Positions 1 to 7,965 are shown, counted from the stretch's first letter. The stretch: 64,000 nucleotides of DNA from Nonomuraea angiospora (GCF_014873145.1 NZ_JADBEK010000001.1:4154001-4218000); one strand, 5' to 3'. Numbers and translations are program-made. Notes: generated by a model not told the origin, from the sequence alone.

Positions 1-132
1 ATCGTCCTGGAGGGCTCGCACGCGCGGGCGTTCGCGGGAAAGGCCCCAAAGGACATAGGGGACGTACTACACGAAACCACCCTGCAACTGTTTGAACGGG
101 CACATCAGTTTATGGATGGCGTTCTCGGCTGA
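1..132 (+). CDS. C-terminal end of an upstream gene (partial)
   Basis: Frame 1 is open from the first base to a TGA at 130-132 and would give the last 43 residues of a protein, ending HQFMDGVLG. The composition is protein-like (mixed charged and hydrophobic residues), and the first half shows the GC-rich third positions typical of the window; the last 15 codons are more AT-rich. I do not recognise the family. It is followed 38 bp later by a perfect palindrome that belongs to the next gene. The alternative is non-coding upstream DNA that happens to be open. Confidence 0.4.
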   Translation: MVLEGSHARAFAGKAPKDIGDVLHETTLQLFERAHQFMDGVLG

Positions 133-170
133 TTTCCGGAAAAAGATCGCTTTTCAATCCCCGAGTCGTA

Positions 171-186
171 CAATTGCGCGCAATTG
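171..186. promoter_or_regulatory. Perfect 16-bp palindrome CAATTGCGCGCAATTG
   Basis: The site is an exact inverted repeat of the half-site CAATTGCG and ends 25 nt before the start of the small gene at 212. AT-rich CAATTG cores are rare in this GC-rich DNA. Related cores recur before the XRE gene and before the gene at 1451, so this is a candidate operator for the XRE/DUF5753 protein encoded here. Binding is inferred. Confidence 0.55.
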
Positions 187-211
187 CACCTGTTATCGGG
201 GAAGGATCGTC

Positions 212-472
212 ATGCGCATGCGGTTCCTCGGCTCCACCTCGGAGGCGGGCGCCTGTCCCACCCTGTACGAGACCGACCGCGGCACCATCGTCGTGCAAGG
301 TCTGCAAGTCACCGACGCGGAGGCGCTCGCGGACCTCCGCGACGTGCTCGACGGCGAGACCGCGGTCGAGGTTCCGCGCGAGCTCATCACCGAAATCGCC
401 CGCCGGGTCCTCCTCGACGGCCCGGCAACCGCTTTCCCGACCAGCGGAGGAACACCCTCGGCAACCTCCTGA
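212..472 (+). CDS. Small conserved-type protein upstream of XRE regulator
   Basis: The gene encodes 86 residues starting MRMRFLGSTSEAG. The ATG at 212 is chosen because a purine-rich GGAAGG lies about 7 nt upstream; the frame is open further 5', but that extension runs through the palindrome at 171-186. The protein has no membrane segment or signal peptide. The middle (LYETDRGTIVVQGLQVTDAEALADLRDVL) looks like a compact alpha/beta fold with a C-terminal helix, and the tail is Ser/Thr/Gly-rich. I recall similar short proteins next to XRE/DUF5753 regulators in actinomycetes, where the pair is sometimes called Scr1-type antitoxin-like; the function is unknown. It sits 57 bp before the XRE gene in the same direction. 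Confidence 0.7.
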   Translation: MRMRFLGSTSEAGACPTLYETDRGTIVVQGLQVTDAEALADLRDVLDGETAVEVPRELITEIARRVLLDGPATAFPTSGGTPSATS

Positions 473-488
473 TCACAATTGCGAGTGA
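473..488. promoter_or_regulatory. Candidate XRE site with CAATTGCG half-site
   Basis: CAATTGCG at 476-483 repeats the half-site of the palindrome at 171-186 and is flanked by TCAC (473-476) and GTGA (485-488), which form a loose inverted repeat. It lies 42 nt before the XRE start. It overlaps or sits just upstream of where the -35 of the XRE promoter would be, which would suit autoregulation. This is inference from sequence similarity only. Confidence 0.4.
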
Positions 489-515
489 CACTGGCATGAT
501 CCACGCAAGCAGGGC

Positions 516-529
516 TAACCTCTTGCGGC
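516..529 (+). promoter_or_regulatory. Putative -10 element of a leaderless XRE transcript
   Basis: TAACCT at 516-521 ends 8 nt before the GTG at 530, and no Shine-Dalgarno sequence lies between them. The spacing fits transcription starting at or next to the start codon. No clear -35 is visible. Confidence 0.35.
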
Positions 530-1381
530 GTGACGTCGTTTCAGCAGGCGCGCATCGACCTCGGCGGCCAGTTACGACAGCTGCGCGAGGCCGCGCACCT
601 GTCGGGCAAGGAGCTGGCCCAGCGGCTGGGCTGGCAGCCGTCCAAGGTCTCCCGCCTGGAGAACGCCCGGCAGACCGCCACGGAGGATGACGTGGTCGTG
701 TGGGCGCAGGCCGTACGCGCCTCGCCCGACACGACCGACGAGCTCATCAGGCAGGCCATCGCGCTGCTCGAACGGCACGACGACTGGAAGCAGCGCCACC
801 GCAGCGGCCTGGCCGCCCTCCAGGAGGACATCCGCGACCTGGAGGCGCGCACGAAGCTCTTCCGGGTGTTCGAGCCCGGCATCATCGTGGGCCTGCTGCA
901 GACCTCCGAATACGCCAGGCACGTCTTCCGCAAGGTCAAGCGCCTCTACAGCGCGGCCGACCAGATCGACGCGGCGGTGCGGGTGCGGATGCAGCGCCAG
1001 GAGATCCTGTACGACCGGACGCGCACGTTCAGGTTCGTGGTGACGGAGGCGGCACTGCGCACCGCCCTCGCCCCACCCGAGGTGATGCGCGGCCAGCTCG
1101 ACCGATTACTCGCCGTCAGCACACTGCCGAACGTCGAGTTCGGCGTGATCCCGTTCAGCACGGAGCTGCCGTCGAGCCCGATCAACGGCTTCTGGATCTA
1201 CAACGAGGCCATGGTCGGGGTGGAAACCATGACAAAGGACCTGATCCTTCGCGATCCCGATGACATCGGCTTCTACGTCCGGGCCTTCGATGACTATGCG
1301 AAGGTGGCGGAGTTCGACGAACCCGGGCGGGAGGTCATCATCGGAATTCTTCACGATTACCGCAAACAAACATCACATTAA
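530..1381 (+). CDS. XRE-family regulator with DUF5753 domain
   Basis: This 283-residue protein has an N-terminal helix-turn-helix (about residues 10-65, GKELAQRLGWQPSKVSRLE) and a C-terminal DUF5753 domain (about 95-275). The latter carries the usual FEPGIIVGLLQTSEYAR start and a conserved GVIPF core. The family includes WhiJ-like developmental regulators of Streptomyces, which work with small partner proteins; here small genes lie on both sides. The GTG start has no SD sequence. Two rare TTA codons (572-574 and 1106-1108) are present, so translation could depend on the bldA tRNA as in Streptomyces. Regulatory function is family knowledge; the target sites are inferred from the CAATTG motifs around it. 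Confidence 0.9.
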   Translation: MTSFQQARIDLGGQLRQLREAAHLSGKELAQRLGWQPSKVSRLENARQTATEDDVVVWAQAVRASPDTTDELIRQAIALLERHDDWKQRHRSGLAALQEDIRDLEARTKLFRVFEPGIIVGLLQTSEYARHVFRKVKRLYSAADQIDAAVRVRMQRQEILYDRTRTFRFVVTEAALRTALAPPEVMRGQLDRLLAVSTLPNVEFGVIPFSTELPSSPINGFWIYNEAMVGVETMTKDLILRDPDDIGFYVRAFDDYAKVAEFDEPGREVIIGILHDYRKQTSH

Positions 1382-1386
1382 CCGCA

Positions 1387-1422
1387 GCAATTGCTTGCCT
1401 CCCCACCCAAGATCGTGCAATT
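1387..1422. promoter_or_regulatory. Pair of CAATT-containing sites before the gene at 1451
   Basis: GCAATTGC (1387-1394, self-complementary) and GCAATT (1417-1422) lie 30 bp apart between the XRE gene and the next small gene. They share the core of the sites at 171-186 and 476-483. All three genes of this cluster therefore have the motif in front, consistent with one regulator acting on the set. Confidence 0.4.
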
Positions 1423-1450
1423 CTGTCGCGAGACGTTGCGGAGGTGACGC

Positions 1451-1717
1451 ATGATGCTTGATACCGCGCTCTGCCTCGAGCGATTCGCCTGGCACGCAGG
1501 TCGTCACGCTGACCTGACCATCCAGAGCCTCGCCCTGTCGAGCGACCCGGCCTACGTGTCGGTCCGCAACCGCTTCTCGGCCACGCTGACGGAGACGGTG
1601 ACGTGCTCGGACGAGGGCGCGTACATCACCTCGTGGGGCTACCGCCTGGGCACCGCCGAAGACGTCGAGTCCGCCGCCGCCCGCCTCGCCTTCCTCCTCG
1701 CCGCCCTCCCCGCCTGA
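1451..1717 (+). CDS. Small protein downstream of XRE regulator
   Basis: The gene encodes 88 residues beginning MMLDTALCLERFAWHAGRH. A strong GGAGGTGA at 1439-1446 sets the start at the tandem ATG 1451/1454. The protein has no signal peptide, and its predicted pattern is an N-terminal helix, several beta strands and an Ala-rich C-terminal helix (ESAAARLAFLLAAL). It is not the DUF397/BldB-like partner often found beside such regulators, since the usual WRKSSYS and CVEVA motifs are missing. I do not recognise the family. Position and the shared CAATT motif suggest it belongs with the XRE gene. Confidence 0.65.
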   Translation: MMLDTALCLERFAWHAGRHADLTIQSLALSSDPAYVSVRNRFSATLTETVTCSDEGAYITSWGYRLGTAEDVESAAARLAFLLAALPA

Positions 1718-2082
1718 CCCGCACGACGCCCGGCCCGAAACACGGCTTACGGCCCCCGACACGGAATTTCGGCCCCGCACCCGCAGGCCACCACCCAGCC
1801 GGCCCCGGCACGCGCCCCTGGTGGGGCAGAAGCGCCCCTCCGGCACGGACTCCCGCCACGGAACCCACAACGCCGCCGCCCGCCAGAGCACGCCCAGCGC
1901 CTCAGGAGGCCCCTCCCGCACGCCGGGCGGCGCCGCTCGAATGCGCCTCCCGCCGCCACCAGGGGCCCACCTCACGCCAGGCGGGCCGAACGACGGTCAA
2001 CGGCGGTAGAGGGCCCCAACGCCTCAACGGACACCGCTAGCGTGGTGACCAAGAACCTTCACCGGGTCTCTACCCTTATCGC
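1718..2082. other. Intergenic stretch, mostly featureless
   Basis: About 365 bp of very C-rich plus-strand sequence. Open frames on both strands here have unbalanced Pro/Arg/Gly composition and no ribosome-binding site, so I read them as chance. Near the right end lies the 8-bp palindrome CGCTAGCG, and immediately before 2083 a possible -10 (TACCCT, 2071-2076). Confidence 0.5.
2071..2082 (+). promoter_or_regulatory. Putative -10 of a leaderless transcript
   Basis: TACCCT at 2071-2076 ends 6 nt before the ATG at 2083, and no SD sequence is present. Confidence 0.35.
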
Positions 2083-2541
2083 ATGACCACGGAAGATCGA
2101 CTCTCCACTGTCGATGACCTGATGGCCCGCCCTTTCCCGAGCAAAGAAGAACGAACGGCGCCGGCCAGAGGGACTTGGGAGGGCTATCACTCCAGCGGAC
2201 AGCGCCACCACATGTGCGTCCTGAAGGCCAGCAGGGACTTTTGGGACGGCCGCAGTGAGGATGTCGTCGAGGCGGCAGAGGAAGAGATCGCCGCCGCCTT
2301 CGAGGCGCTGGCCACCGCCCTGACGTCGCGCTGGGGCGGACCTGAGGTGGTCGATCTGCGGCCTTACCTGGAGAATGAGATCCCAGCGCCTGAGCCGATA
2401 AGCGAGCTTTGCCAGCTCAGCGGCGAGATGTTCGTCTGGCATCCGGGCGCCGGCCGATGGGTTGCACTCGCGGTCGGTCAGGCTGATTCGGAGTTCCCGA
2501 TCCTGCTGCTCGCAGCCGTTGGTGAAAGGTCGCTTCTGTAA
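2083..2541 (+). CDS. Hypothetical protein, 152 residues
   Basis: The protein is cytosolic by appearance, with no signal peptide or membrane helix. The acidic central helix (SEDVVEAAEEEIAAAFEAL) is followed by a section with many Trp, Gly and Pro residues that ends in WHPGAGRWVALAVGQ and a hydrophobic C-terminus. Overall it resembles small immunity-type or SUKH-like proteins in size and composition, but I see no diagnostic motif and assign no function. There is no SD sequence; a TANNNT element lies 6 nt upstream of the ATG. Third-position GC is lower than in the neighbours, which may point to an accessory gene. Confidence 0.65.
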   Translation: MTTEDRLSTVDDLMARPFPSKEERTAPARGTWEGYHSSGQRHHMCVLKASRDFWDGRSEDVVEAAEEEIAAAFEALATALTSRWGGPEVVDLRPYLENEIPAPEPISELCQLSGEMFVWHPGAGRWVALAVGQADSEFPILLLAAVGERSLL

Positions 2542-2637
2542 ATGTCGTGCATCCCAAGGCCGCCCGGTGAACCTTTGTGGTCACCGCACTAGGCGCCGCC
2601 CGCCGGTCACCCAGGTGCGCGGTCGCGGGCGCCGCCG

Positions 2638-2700
2638 CCGGGCCGGTCAGCAGCCGGCGAGCGCGCCGAAGCCCGTGAGCCGGGCCGGTCAGCAGCCGGC
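2638..2700. repeat. 21-bp direct repeat at the 3' end of the ABC operon
   Basis: An identical 21-bp block occurs at 2638-2658 and 2680-2700, exactly 42 bp apart. The inner copy contains the stop codon (2689-2691, complement TGA) and last codons of the sugar-binding protein; the outer copy is downstream of the gene. It belongs to the wider set of stop-codon duplications in this window. Confidence 0.8.
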
Positions 2701-3654
2701 CTTGTAGAGGATCTTCTGCACCTCCGGCTGGTCCACGTTCTGCGCGGTGACGATGGTGGCGTCCGTCGGGATCGACGGCGTGACCTGCTGCCCCTTGACC
2801 GCCGCCACCGCCTGCTCCACCCCCTTGGCCCCGATGTCGCCGGGCAGCTGCGCGATGAGCGCCTGTACGACGCCGTCCTTGAGCTGCTTCACCTGCGCGG
2901 GCCCCGCGTCGAAGCCCACCATCTTGACCTGCCCCAGCTTGCCCGCCTGCTGGAGGGCGGAGCCGGCGCCGGTGGCGGAGTTGAGGTTCGTGGCGAAGAC
3001 CCCAGCCAGGTCGGGATCCTTGGCCAGAGCGGCGTTGACGATCTTGGAAGCCTCGCCGACGTCGTTGTGCGAGTACTGCACGCCCAGGTACGTGATCCCC
3101 GGGTGGGAAGCCTTGATCTCCTGCTCGAACCCCTTGATGCGGGCGTCCACGGTGCTCACGCCGGGGTCCGTGGAGATGACCAGCGCCTTGCCCTTGTCGC
3201 CGATCTGCTCCGCCAGCGCCTTGGCCGCCGCCGCCCCGCCCTTGACGTTGTCGGTGCTGATCCTGGACAGTCCGATGCCCGGATCCTCCACCACCGTGTC
3301 CACCAGGATGATCTTGATGCCCTGCTGCTTGGCCTGGGTCAGCGGCGCGATCATGGCCTTGACGTCGGTCGGCGCGATGAGCATGGCGTCCGGCTTGCTC
3401 GCCACCACGGAGTTGACGATCGGCGTCTGCAACGTCGGGTCGAACTTCTGCGGCCCCTGCACGTCCAGCGCCACGCCCAGCTCCTTGGCCTTGGCCTTCG
3501 CCCCGCAGGCCATGGTCTCGTAGAACTCCTCGCCCGCCAGCCCCTGCACGAGCGTCACCCTGGTCTGGCCGCCGCCTCCGCTCTGCCCGCTCTGCCCGCC
3601 GCAGGCGGCGATCGTCAACAGCAGCGTTCCCAGAGCTGCCACAGCCTTGCGCAT
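2689..3654 (-). CDS. Sugar ABC transporter substrate-binding lipoprotein
   Basis: This 321-residue protein binds a sugar outside the membrane and delivers it to the permease encoded upstream in the operon. The N-terminus MRKAVAALG...TIAACGG is a lipoprotein signal peptide with the lipobox Cys at residue 18, followed by a Gly/Ser linker. The rest is a periplasmic-binding-protein type 1 fold of the RbsB/xylose class: VTLVQG first strand, DAMLIAPTDVKAM, IILVDTVVEDP and GVFATNLNSATGAGSAL are typical. The start at 3654 is set by the signal peptide and by a GGAGGAGG block just upstream. It is the third gene of a three-gene operon, 14 bp after the permease. The specific sugar cannot be read from sequence. 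Confidence 0.92.
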   Translation of the reverse strand: MRKAVAALGTLLLTIAACGGQSGQSGGGGQTRVTLVQGLAGEEFYETMACGAKAKAKELGVALDVQGPQKFDPTLQTPIVNSVVASKPDAMLIAPTDVKAMIAPLTQAKQQGIKIILVDTVVEDPGIGLSRISTDNVKGGAAAAKALAEQIGDKGKALVISTDPGVSTVDARIKGFEQEIKASHPGITYLGVQYSHNDVGEASKIVNAALAKDPDLAGVFATNLNSATGAGSALQQAGKLGQVKMVGFDAGPAQVKQLKDGVVQALIAQLPGDIGAKGVEQAVAAVKGQQVTPSIPTDATIVTAQNVDQPEVQKILYKAGC

Positions 3655-3668
3655 CGTGGTGCCTCCTC

Positions 3669-4616
3669 CTACTGGTCCCGGGCCCTGCGCCTCCACTGGT
3701 CGACGTAGACGGCGGCGACGAGCACGGCGCCCACCACCACCTGCTGCCAGAACGGCCGCACGCCCAGGATCTGGAAGCCGTTCTGCAGCACGACCGGGAT
3801 GAACACCCCGATGACCGTCCCGGCCACCGTCCCCACGCCGCCGAACAGCGAGGTGCCGCCGATCACCACGGCGGCGATGGCCTGCAGGTTGTCGGTGGAG
3901 TGGGCGGACACGCCGGTGATGCCGTACTTGGCGAGCGACAGGTGCCCGGCCAGCCCGGCCAGCAGCCCCGCCAGGCCGTACACCTTGACCAGGTGCCGGC
4001 GCACGGCCACGCCGCCGCGCCGGGCGGCCTCGGCGTTGGACCCGATCGCGTACGTGTGCCGCCCGAAGCGGGTCCAGGCGAGCACGAGCGCGAGCGCGGC
4101 GGTGATGGCGGCGCAGATCCACGCGATCAGCGGCACGCCCAGCCAGCGCGCCAGCCCGAGACCGAGGTTCAGGTCCGTGGGGGCACGCAGATCGACCCCG
4201 CCGGTGAGCAGCAGGGCCCCGCCGAGCGACATGCCCAGCGTCCCGAGCGTCACGATCAGGGCGGGGATGCGGCCCAGGGCGATCAGCACGCCGTTCAGCA
4301 CGCCCCACGCCAGCCCTGTCACCAGGGCGGCCAGGGTGCCGAGCGCGAGCGAGCCGGTGGCGTCCATGACCTCGGCGGCCGCCACGGCCGAGAACACCAG
4401 CACCCCGCCCACCGACAGGTCGATCCCCGCCGTGATGATCACGTACGTCATGCCGGTGGCGAGCAGCAGCAGGATGGCCGCGTCGCTGACGAGGTTGAGC
4501 AGGTTGAACGAGGTGGGGAACGTGGTGGGCGCCAGGATCGAGAACGCCGCCAGCAGCGCGACCAGCACCAGGCCGATCCACAAGACCTGCAGGTCCCCGA
4601 GCCGCACCCCCTTCAT
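3669..4616 (-). CDS. Sugar ABC transporter permease (RbsC/BPD_transp_2 family)
   Basis: This 315-residue integral membrane protein has about 8-10 hydrophobic segments and forms the translocation pore. Family signs are the TGMTYVIITAGIDLSVGG block after the second or third helix and the AAVVIGGTSLFGGVGTV block near the C-terminus, both hallmarks of ribose/xylose-type permeases. The ATG at 4616 overlaps the stop of the ATPase gene by 4 bp (ATGA), which indicates translational coupling and decides the start. A single permease gene presumably forms a homodimer. Confidence 0.93.
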   Translation of the reverse strand: MKGVRLGDLQVLWIGLVLVALLAAFSILAPTTFPTSFNLLNLVSDAAILLLLATGMTYVIITAGIDLSVGGVLVFSAVAAAEVMDATGSLALGTLAALVTGLAWGVLNGVLIALGRIPALIVTLGTLGMSLGGALLLTGGVDLRAPTDLNLGLGLARWLGVPLIAWICAAITAALALVLAWTRFGRHTYAIGSNAEAARRGGVAVRRHLVKVYGLAGLLAGLAGHLSLAKYGITGVSAHSTDNLQAIAAVVIGGTSLFGGVGTVAGTVIGVFIPVVLQNGFQILGVRPFWQQVVVGAVLVAAVYVDQWRRRARDQ

Positions 4617-5455
4617 ACGCCGCCCTCCCGCCCGAGCCCCTGGCCGGAACCCGAGCCGTCCCGCCCGCCGGGCCCCGAGCCGTCCGGCTCGCCGTCCCCG
4701 TCCCGCGTTTCGAGGGCTCCGGTCATGGCCCCGACCAGCTCCTCCATCGAGACGCGCGCCGTCTCGAAGCGGGCCACCCGGCGTCCGAGCCGCAGCACCT
4801 CCACCCGGTCGGACACCGCCATCACGTCCTGCATGTTGTGGCTGATCAGCACCACGGACACGCCCGAGTCGCGCACGCCGCGGATGAGGTCGAGCACCCG
4901 CCGGGTCTGCACGACCCCGAGCGCGGCCGTGGGCTCGTCCATGAACACCGCCCGCCGCGCCCACGTCACCGCCCTGGCCACCGCGACGCCCTGCCGCTGC
5001 CCGCCGGACAGGCCGGAGACCGGCGCGGTCTGGGACGCGAGCCGCACGCCGAGCCGTTCGCACGCCTCGCGCGTGGCCCGGCGCATGGCGGCGTTGTCCA
5101 GTACGCCCAGCAGGCCGAGCAGGCCGGGCCTGAGCAGTTCCCTGCCGAGGAAGAAGTTGGCCGCGGGGCTGAGGTCGGCGCAGAGCGCGAGGTCCTGGTA
5201 GACGGTCTCGATCCCGGCGCCCCTGGCCTCCTCGGCGGAGCCGAACGCCACCGGCTCGCCGTCGACCTCGACCGTCCCGGCGTCCGGCCGTTCGACACCC
5301 GAGAGGATCTTCGCGAGCGTGGACTTCCCCGCGCCGTTGTCGCCGATCAGCGCGACCACCTCGCCGGGCCGCAGGGTGAAGTCCGCGCCGCGCAGCGCCT
5401 CGACCTGGCCGTAGCTCTTCACGATCCCGCGGGCGGCGATCAGTGGTACGGCCAT
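4613..5455 (-). CDS. Sugar ABC transporter ATP-binding protein, single-domain
   Basis: This 280-residue ATPase powers sugar uptake. It shows Walker A GDNGAGKST (38-46), the signature LSGGQRQGVAVARA, Walker B AVFMDEPTAALG and the switch His in LISHN. It carries one ABC domain only, unlike RbsA/XylG proteins with two, so it resembles FrcA-type subunits. The last 30 residues are a Gly/Asp/Ser-rich tail of no known function. It is the first gene of the operon. No SD lies upstream of the ATG at 5455, so the mRNA may be leaderless. The LacI-type operator at 5475-5490 covers the presumed -35. Confidence 0.93.
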   Translation of the reverse strand: MAVPLIAARGIVKSYGQVEALRGADFTLRPGEVVALIGDNGAGKSTLAKILSGVERPDAGTVEVDGEPVAFGSAEEARGAGIETVYQDLALCADLSPAANFFLGRELLRPGLLGLLGVLDNAAMRRATREACERLGVRLASQTAPVSGLSGGQRQGVAVARAVTWARRAVFMDEPTAALGVVQTRRVLDLIRGVRDSGVSVVLISHNMQDVMAVSDRVEVLRLGRRVARFETARVSMEELVGAMTGALETRDGDGEPDGSGPGGRDGSGSGQGLGREGGV

Positions 5456-5474
5456 AAGAACATCAAGAAGGCGA

Positions 5475-5490
5475 TTGACATCGTTGTCAA
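5475..5490 (-). promoter_or_regulatory. LacI-type operator overlapping the ABC operon -35
   Basis: TTGACATCGTTGTCAA is an inverted repeat (TTGACA arms, central CG), the form expected for LacI/GalR-family operators. On the minus strand its first half is a consensus -35 TTGACA (5490-5485). A weak -10 (TTGATG, 5466-5461) lies 18 bp downstream, just before the ATG at 5455. No LacI gene lies in the window, so the regulator must be encoded elsewhere. Confidence 0.6.
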
Positions 5491-5503
5491 GGCCGGGCGG
5501 CCG

Positions 5504-7876
5504 TCAGGGCACCCGCGCCCCCACCGCGAGGTCGTGGTAGGCGTCCCACAGCTCGCCCAGGAACAGCCGGCCGAACCTCACCAGCCCCGCGGCCCCGTCG
5601 GGCCCCCACGTGCGGAACGTCGTCAGCTGGTGCAGGAAGTCCGGCAGGTGGATGCGGATGATCCCCGCGGCGACCACCTCGGCCTCCGCGTCCTCCGCCG
5701 GGCGGGTGTGCCCGCGCAGGATCCGGACGTACAGGGTGGAGGTGTCGGACCACAGGTCGGCCCCGGGATCGTCGTGCACGTCCTTGAAGCCCGTGAGCGT
5801 CAGCGGGGCGTCCCCGTCGCCGGTGAAGTGCAGGCGGTAGAGCATGCGCCGCCGGGCCGGGTCCTCGCCCGCCACGAACAGGTTGAACGACCCGTCCTCC
5901 ACCCGCAGGCGGCCGCCGCCGAGCACGGGGCAGGTCACCCACCCGGCGGCCGACGCCTCGTGCCCGGCGTCGGCCACGAACCGCTCGACGTCGCCGGCGG
6001 TGATGGTCAGGTGGACCGCCAGCGGGTGGCCGTTCGCACGCCCCAGCCGCTCGCCCTCCTCCGCGTCGGCGGAGCCGGGCATGACGTGGCCGCGCATCTC
6101 CTCGGTGAAGCTCAGGCCGGACGACACCTCCGCGAGCCGCGCCGCCGTCCGGGGCGCGCTCTCCAGGACGTGCTCGCAGGCGCGGTCCGCCAGGGCGGCG
6201 ATGGTCAGGGAGGGGTTGACGCCGACCGGGCCGGGCACGCACGCCCCGTCCAGGACGTACAGGCCCGGATGCCCGAACACCTCGCCGTACTCGTCCACGA
6301 CGCCCTCGGCGGGGTGGCGGCCCATCGGGGCGCCGCCGAGCGGATGCACCGTGATCACCTTGCGGGCCAGCCACAGGGGATTGTCGAGGTAGCCGGCCCG
6401 CAGGACCCGGGCCATGTCCCGCATGAGCGCGCGCATCGTGGTGAAGTACGGCATGGACGTGCCGGTCGTCCACTCGACGTCGAGGTAGCCGCGGCGCAGG
6501 CGCATGACGCCGTCGGGGATGTCGCGGCCCATGCCGAGCAGGCCCAGCGACCCGTCGGACAGGTGCCCGTCGCCGAGCAGCGCGGCCAGTTCGGCGTTGA
6601 TCCGGGTCCGTGGCGAGTGGCTCAGCAGGGCCCCGAGCCTGTGCAGCGCGAACCTGCCGGCCCTCCTGACCTGGCCGCGCACCCCCGCGAACTCCCCCAG
6701 CCACTCGGCGAAGGGCGGGTAGCCCGCGTCCTCGATCAGGAAGCCCCGCCGGTCCCCGTGCCCCGAGTCGGCGGCGTCCGGCACCCGGATGGCGCTGGTG
6801 ATCACGGGCCCGCGGCTGCCCTCCAGCGAGCGGTGGCGGCGCGCGCCGTCGCGGGCGTCCTTGACCACGGTGAGGAGGTCGCCGTTGCCGCTGAAGCGGG
6901 CCCCGAGCATGGGGCTCAGGCCGGGGAACTCCGAGCTGCAGGTCAGCAGCAGGTACGTCGTCCCGAGCGTGCCCGCGGCCAGGACGAGCCGGTCACAGGT
7001 GATCGTGTGCTGGGGCAGCCGCCGGGTGCTGACCCGCCGCCGGTCCTCGCGCGGTTCGTGCACCACGTAGCTCACGGCGTAGCCGCCGCCGGGAGCGGGG
7101 GCGAGCCACCGTACCTCGTGCAGGGTGCGCAGGTCGGCGCCGGCGTGCCGGGCCGCCGACAGGTAGGTGTGGTCGAGGGAGTTCTTGGCGCCGTCGTTGC
7201 AGCCGAGGTCGCACTCGCCGCGCAGCCGGCACGTCGTACGCGGCAGGCCGTGCAGGTTGCCGTACTCGGGGTCCGGGATGGGCAGCCCGGGAACGGGCCG
7301 GCCGCCGGGCTCCGGGGCGAAGGCGACGGCCAGCGGCGGCAGCTCCCACTCCAGCCCCAGCCGCCCGGCCGCCTCGCGCATGGCGAGGGTCTTGGCCGTG
7401 GTGTCGTACGGCGGCTGGCCGAGGGGGTAGCGCTGAGGCTTGAGCATGCGTTCCACGGCGTCGTAGTGCGGGTCGAGGTCGGCCCGCGTGACGGGCCAGT
7501 GCTCGTAGCCGCCGCCGGGCAGCGGGCTCTCCTTGACGAACCATCGCTCCGGCTTGCGCAGCAGCACGTTGGCGTAGATGAGGGAGCCGCCGCCGAGCCC
7601 GCTGGAGACGGCCGCGCCGAGCCCGCGGAAGCTCCACAGGTCGAACAGGCCGTACAGGCCCTCGCTCGGATCCCACAGGTTGCGCGCCATCGCGGCGGGC
7701 GCGCGCGGGAACGACCCCGGCGGGTACGCCCGGCCGCGCTCCAGCACGACCACCCGCAGCCCCGCCTCCGCGAACCGGTAGGCCGCCACGGCGCCGCCGA
7801 ACCCCGAACCCACCACGACGACGTCGGCGTGCTCACGCGCGGGACGTCTCGCCTGGTCAGAACCGTTATGACGCAT
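5504..7876 (-). CDS. GMC-family FAD oxidoreductase with C-terminal extension (cholesterol-oxidase-like)
   Basis: This 790-residue flavoenzyme is likely to oxidise an alcohol group on a lipid or sterol. The FAD-binding motif VVGSGFGGAVAAYR is at about 21-34, with LVLERGRAYPPG-type sequence after it, and the family's GGGSLIYANV lies near 120. The catalytic region has VHPLGGAPMG (candidate active-site His) and GVNPSLTIAALA (Asn). The core resembles mycobacterial ChoD (about 580 residues). Here about 220 further residues follow from roughly 570, forming a separate beta-rich domain (VERFVADAGHEASAAG..., LTLTGFKDV). ATG 7876 is chosen because the FAD motif starts shortly after it and a GAGGGAG block precedes it. 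It diverges from the alpha/beta hydrolase gene. The substrate is unknown. Confidence 0.88.
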   Translation of the reverse strand: MRHNGSDQARRPAREHADVVVVGSGFGGAVAAYRFAEAGLRVVVLERGRAYPPGSFPRAPAAMARNLWDPSEGLYGLFDLWSFRGLGAAVSSGLGGGSLIYANVLLRKPERWFVKESPLPGGGYEHWPVTRADLDPHYDAVERMLKPQRYPLGQPPYDTTAKTLAMREAAGRLGLEWELPPLAVAFAPEPGGRPVPGLPIPDPEYGNLHGLPRTTCRLRGECDLGCNDGAKNSLDHTYLSAARHAGADLRTLHEVRWLAPAPGGGYAVSYVVHEPREDRRRVSTRRLPQHTITCDRLVLAAGTLGTTYLLLTCSSEFPGLSPMLGARFSGNGDLLTVVKDARDGARRHRSLEGSRGPVITSAIRVPDAADSGHGDRRGFLIEDAGYPPFAEWLGEFAGVRGQVRRAGRFALHRLGALLSHSPRTRINAELAALLGDGHLSDGSLGLLGMGRDIPDGVMRLRRGYLDVEWTTGTSMPYFTTMRALMRDMARVLRAGYLDNPLWLARKVITVHPLGGAPMGRHPAEGVVDEYGEVFGHPGLYVLDGACVPGPVGVNPSLTIAALADRACEHVLESAPRTAARLAEVSSGLSFTEEMRGHVMPGSADAEEGERLGRANGHPLAVHLTITAGDVERFVADAGHEASAAGWVTCPVLGGGRLRVEDGSFNLFVAGEDPARRRMLYRLHFTGDGDAPLTLTGFKDVHDDPGADLWSDTSTLYVRILRGHTRPAEDAEAEVVAAGIIRIHLPDFLHQLTTFRTWGPDGAAGLVRFGRLFLGELWDAYHDLAVGARVP

Positions 7877-7934
7877 TGTCTCTCCCTCGTCCGGACAGGT
7901 CCGAAAAGTCGGGGAGAGGTAGAATGCAAGAGTA

Positions 7935-7944
7935 ACCGATCGGT
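7935..7944. promoter_or_regulatory. ACCGATCGGT palindrome in the divergent promoter
   Basis: A perfect 10-bp palindrome within the 149-bp gap between the GMC gene and the alpha/beta hydrolase gene; flanking bases (TA on the left, GA on the right) nearly extend it to 14 bp. This is the size and symmetry of a TetR-family operator and it is placed to control both directions. No regulator gene is adjacent. Confidence 0.5.
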
Positions 7945-7965
7945 GAGCTGAGCACCGGAACCAGA

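Noticed and set aside
1718..2082. Small genes in the intergenic stretch on either strand
   Set aside because: The frames are Pro/Arg/Gly-dominated, lack SD or TANNNT elements, and show no third-position bias for a single frame.
4838..7951. A very long plus-strand open frame (over 1000 codons) opposite the ABC and GMC genes
   Set aside because: It is antisense to well-supported genes, is rich in Arg, Gly, Pro and His, and has no domain. Long antisense frames are expected in high-GC DNA.
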